Shown: positions 62,201 through 64,000 of the stretch, piece after piece | How positions within the stretch are numbered: position 1 is the stretch's first letter | How the letters are laid out: the number at the start of each line of letters is the position of its first letter | Origin: Thalassobaculum_A sp040219215 | GTDB lineage: Bacteria; Pseudomonadota; Alphaproteobacteria; Thalassobaculales; Thalassobaculaceae | Direction of reading: 5' to 3' | Length of the DNA: 64,000 bases | Assembly (NCBI RefSeq): GCF_040219215.1 | Contig: NZ_JAVJSX010000018.1 | Coordinates: 31,569 to 95,568, forward strand | Notes under the pieces: generated by a model | Seen by the model: the letters and a program-made list of their open reading frames with translations, nothing else | Databases searched by the model: none | What the model was told of the DNA's origin: nothing | Program-made: the position numbers and the translations under genes

Positions 62201-62452
62201 CTGATCGACAAGATTCCGGTGTTCGGTGAACTGCTGACCGGCGGTGAAGGCGAGGGCTTGTTGGCGACCGAGTTCCGGGTCCGTGGCAAGTTGGAGAACC
62301 CAAAGGTCTCGGTGAATCCGCTCACCGCCCTGGCTCCGGGATTCCTGCGCGATCTTCTGTCGACCGCCGAACGTCCAGCCGACGCTCCGGTTGTCGAGCC
62401 GCCGTCGACAGAACAGGTCGACCCGTTGAAGCGTGAGGACCGGGGACGATGA
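59234..62452 (+). CDS. AsmA-like / DUF3971 envelope protein (YhdP-type)
   Basis: The 1072-residue protein has one N-terminal membrane helix (IAVVLLEVVLALVVGVVLVG) followed by a long beta-rich periplasmic region with DUF3971-like features (EYADIDVAVRGPLSDALRVI; YPKKLGIKPDDVSGLAGARL) and an AsmA_2-like C-terminus (ARIEEFHVVQAPVLASVLSV; GLIAPAYSLSRLIDKIPVFG). By analogy with E. coli YhdP/TamB-type proteins it may help lipid movement to the outer membrane. ATG 59234 gives a plausible basic N-terminus before the helix. Confidence 0.92.
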   Translation: MEERDIREDRSKTRQRGSGSVIHRIAVVLLEVVLALVVGVVLVGAVLAWRLSDGPIVLDVLKPYVETMLSPPNAGFRTEVGVTQVSWSGWNRALDVVAADVSMIEPDGSIRARVDSISVALSPKALLAGRLAPKRINVIDPKVTVLRTADGGWRLLPETDGPATEFDLSGLLQAFSGTTPGSPLSELLEIDVSGARIRLVDDQRGVSVAAHGVVAALLRTRDGLAFHGEATVAWDTGVRTPVEWHGAYRNASGRVDVEARLNGMPVDALVSLHPALERLQGISIPVSGAVRISTGITGVGLSGSAELEFGPGRVAIPGLIDRPVDLARGTATITASANLEQVKLDGALDLGGPKVALAATALRAGSGYGVTLDAVAESMPVNDLERYWPEVVAPPAREWVTENLRDGVVPRATAHAEAWLDPMDVGTLRLDTIGGKIDFTGVTTHYFRPLPPVTAVEGTAVYDADSFDITITAGRLDRLTLDRSRVLIRGLVVEVEYADIDVAVRGPLSDALRVIDHQPLGYPKKLGIKPDDVSGLAGARLRFDFLLRKDLTIEQVKLAAAANLTDVHLPGVVAGHDLNDAELTLDLNGAGMKLSGTGTVLGAPAEVALDQRFHRRGSYTSRSRIKTVATRERLAAFGLDLGEAIDGTMDVTAESEVRPNGVETVRFTADLQNTALQFPDIRWEKPAGASGTVRGRMTVRDGSPVSVDEFDLKAGDMAVQAVATLAPGARLKVIDVARLRLGRTDAAGRVERLDSGEWRLALRGPMIDLSPVLDADDEAADPSKTADEAPPNRLALDLRVAADTLVLTKTATFTRATLAVRSTGERLESLDLRGRVGEGYAALTVQPIDGQRRLTLRAEDAGEFLRALDIVDTVRGGRLGVDGRLTGDGLEDGLLMTARIEEFHVVQAPVLASVLSVASFTGLADLLRGDGIRFARMRVDLTMTPERIEARNGVAYGPGLGIKAEGAYDRTSELTDFVGLIAPAYSLSRLIDKIPVFGELLTGGEGEGLLATEFRVRGKLENPKVSVNPLTALAPGFLRDLLSTAERPADAPVVEPPSTEQVDPLKREDRGR

Positions 62453-62458
62453 GCTTAC

Positions 62459-63253
62459 TCAGCCAGCGTGTATTTCGAGCGTGCAGAACGCATCGAGCGT
62501 CATGGTAAGCGGGTTGCCGTTCACTGCCTTGTAGAGCCTGACTCCGCCCTCCGTACTGCGTTGGGCGAAGATTGCGGTTTGCGTGCGCTGGTACATCGGT
62601 AGGGCGTCAAGCGACATCATTCTGAACTCGATCGAATGACGCTCCTGAAACACTCCGGTCATCGGCTGGGTGCGATGGAGGACCAATTGGTCGAAGACCG
62701 CGGCATCGCCCTCGGTTGCGTGAGCCACGCGGGCTTGCCAGCCGCCCTGTCCAAGATGCTCATCGAGGTCACGGTCGTCGAAAACCAGGCTGCCATTGCT
62801 CAACCGCCGTTGCCGCCAAGCTTCAAGCAACGACGTGAGATTATGGCCGGACCCTGCCGGCACGCAGACCTCCAGGCCAGGTCGGTCGCGGCCGACGTCC
62901 TGGAGTGCGGTCCAGGAAACCAAGAATGGAGAATCATCTCCGACGAACCCCAGATCCAGGTGCCATCCGACCGCCTCTGCGGCGCCTTCTGGTGCCTGAT
63001 GGCGCACGGTCATTATGTTCAGGCAGAGCGCGGGCTCGACGTCAAAACGCGAGCGGAACAGATCCGCGGCCGGGCCATTCAGGAAAACCTCCGCGATCCC
63101 CAGCGCGCGCTGGCGCTCGGTCGCGTTGGTCCACTCGCTTGCGACCGAGAACTTGCCAACCGCGTTTCGCCGGCAGACGTCGTTGGCCAATTGGCGAGCG
63201 TCTGCCACGGTCTTTGCCGGCAACGCCTGACGGACCATCTTGAAGTACGGCAA
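62459..63253 (-). CDS. Phytanoyl-CoA dioxygenase-like 2OG-Fe(II) protein
   Basis: The 264-residue protein has the DSBH signature of phytanoyl-CoA dioxygenases: VGWHLDLGFVGDDSPFLVSW with HxD, GDAAVFDQLVLHRTQPM with the distal His, and RHSIEFRMMS with the 2OG-binding Arg. No close family is recognised and the substrate is unknown. It converges with the AsmA-like gene (6 bp apart) and lies 88 bp downstream of tyrS on the same strand. Confidence 0.8.
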   Translation of the reverse strand: MPYFKMVRQALPAKTVADARQLANDVCRRNAVGKFSVASEWTNATERQRALGIAEVFLNGPAADLFRSRFDVEPALCLNIMTVRHQAPEGAAEAVGWHLDLGFVGDDSPFLVSWTALQDVGRDRPGLEVCVPAGSGHNLTSLLEAWRQRRLSNGSLVFDDRDLDEHLGQGGWQARVAHATEGDAAVFDQLVLHRTQPMTGVFQERHSIEFRMMSLDALPMYQRTQTAIFAQRSTEGGVRLYKAVNGNPLTMTLDAFCTLEIHAG

Positions 63254-63341
63254 GGCCCTCCTCCACGTTCTTCAGCAACGCCTCGGCCGATGGGCCCGAC
63301 ACCCGACAGGGGATGTCGTTGAACTCCGAATGCCGTGACGT

Positions 63342-64000
63342 CTACGCCACCCGCAGCAGGGCGTGGCGCTTGCGGCCCGACGACAGCTTGATCACGCCAT
63401 CGCCGTCGAGGCTGGATTCGCCGAGCGTCGCGTTCTCGTCGTCGACGGGCTGATCGTTGACCCGAGCGCCGCCACCGCGGATCAGGCGGCGCGCCTCGCC
63501 GTTCGAAGCGGCCAGACCGGCCCGGCGCAGCGCCTCCACCACGGACAGGCCGGACGCCAGTTCTGAACGCGCGACGTCGACGCTTGGCAGGCCCTCGGCC
63601 GAGTTTCCGGCCTCGAAGGTCTGACGGGCGGTCTCCGCCGCTTCCTCGGCGGCGGCCCGGCCGTGGCACAACGCGGTCACTTCGGTAGCGAGAATCTTCT
63701 TGGCCTCGTTGACCTCGGTGCCGCCCAGCGCCTCGAGTTTGGCGACTTCATCCAGCGGCATCTCGGTGAATAGCTTCAGGAAGCGCCCGACATCGGCGTC
63801 GTCGGTGTTGCGCCAGAACTGCCAGAAATCATAGACGCTCAACCGATCTGCGTTCAGCCACACAGCACCCTGCGCCGTCTTGCCCATCTTGGCGCCCGAC
63901 GACGTGGTGATCAGCGGCGAGGTCAGGCCGAAAATGGTCTGCTGGTCGACTCGCCGGGTCAGTTCGACGCCATTGACGATGTTGCCCCACTGGTCGGAGC
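63342..64000 (-). CDS. tyrS: Tyrosine–tRNA ligase, 5' end outside window
   Basis: The visible 219 C-terminal codons include SDQWGNIVNGVELTRR (substrate-binding region), the KMSKS-equivalent loop SSGAKMGKT, VYDFWQFWRNTDDADVGRFL, and a C-terminal S4-like RNA-binding domain (VEALRRAGLAASNGEARRLI) ending HALLRVA. This is a bacterial-type TyrRS that charges tRNA-Tyr. The catalytic N-terminus continues beyond the window. Confidence 0.95.
   Translation of the reverse strand, partial: SDQWGNIVNGVELTRRVDQQTIFGLTSPLITTSSGAKMGKTAQGAVWLNADRLSVYDFWQFWRNTDDADVGRFLKLFTEMPLDEVAKLEALGGTEVNEAKKILATEVTALCHGRAAAEEAAETARQTFEAGNSAEGLPSVDVARSELASGLSVVEALRRAGLAASNGEARRLIRGGGARVNDQPVDDENATLGESSLDGDGVIKLSSGRKRHALLRVA

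Noticed and set aside
63850..63905. KMGKT in place of KMSKS in TyrRS as a possible defect
   Set aside because: Bacterial tyrosyl-tRNA synthetases commonly use a GKT-type loop at this place, so it is normal.

Overview
The window is high-GC DNA from a free-living alphaproteobacterium, most likely a Rhodospirillales-type lineage. The evidence is the conserved run murA–DUF2948–hisG–hisD–UPF0262–low-Mr phosphatase–infA–maf–RNase E/G–yacG, the short-form hisG, class II DAHP synthase, long PAS histidine kinases, FkbM methyltransferases and GTG/TTG starts. I recognise nothing that fixes the genus. There are 57 protein genes (two cut by the window ends), two tRNAs, one riboswitch and no rRNA, CRISPR array, transposase or prophage. 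No gene-free gap exceeds 300 bp.

Layout. 1–4160: a cut TPR gene diverging from a TPR–2OG oxygenase and a TPR–methyltransferase. 4171–11740: the minus-strand housekeeping block named above, ending in a small conserved ORF. 11870: tRNA-Thr(GGU). 12025–20765: a sensory cluster of two large histidine kinases, an HBM chemoreceptor, a lone receiver and a LuxR-type regulator. 20786–30373: a LIV-type (branched-chain amino acid-like) ABC import operon with a Tat-exported binding protein, an extra signature-less ATPase, an SDR, a cupin and a beta-hydroxyacid dehydrogenase, facing a divergent RpiR regulator and a dienelactone hydrolase. 30544–31836: small PAS and GAF proteins.

31858–34039: a guanidinium exporter (gdx) preceded by a guanidine-II (mini-ykkC) riboswitch, downstream of a GNAT–histone-deacetylase fusion. 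34135–45138: methyltransferase, tRNA-Val(CAC), gph, the glmU–glmS amino-sugar pair, hydrolase, acetyltransferase, succinate-semialdehyde dehydrogenase, SHOCT lipoprotein and glutathione reductase. 45239–48000: an accessory patch with two convergent FkbM methyltransferases around a perfect palindrome, a 2OG oxygenase and a cupin, with a local fall in GC. 48148–56155: DAHP synthase, NAPRTase-like protein, glutamine amidotransferase, PAS kinase, SGAT-type aminotransferase, DUF1330 and ketopantoate-reductase-like protein. 56184–64000: glnE, an AsmA/DUF3971 envelope protein, a phytanoyl-dioxygenase-like protein and the 3' part of tyrS.

The most informative non-coding signal is the guanidine-II riboswitch at 32198–32246, which supports the substrate of the SMR transporter it precedes. 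The least conventional coding signals are the ABC ATPase without an LSGGQ motif (21641–22252), the acetyltransferase–deacetylase fusion (32297–34039), and the 147 bp tail-to-tail coding overlap at 51392–51538. Translation starts were chosen by eye and alternatives are noted.
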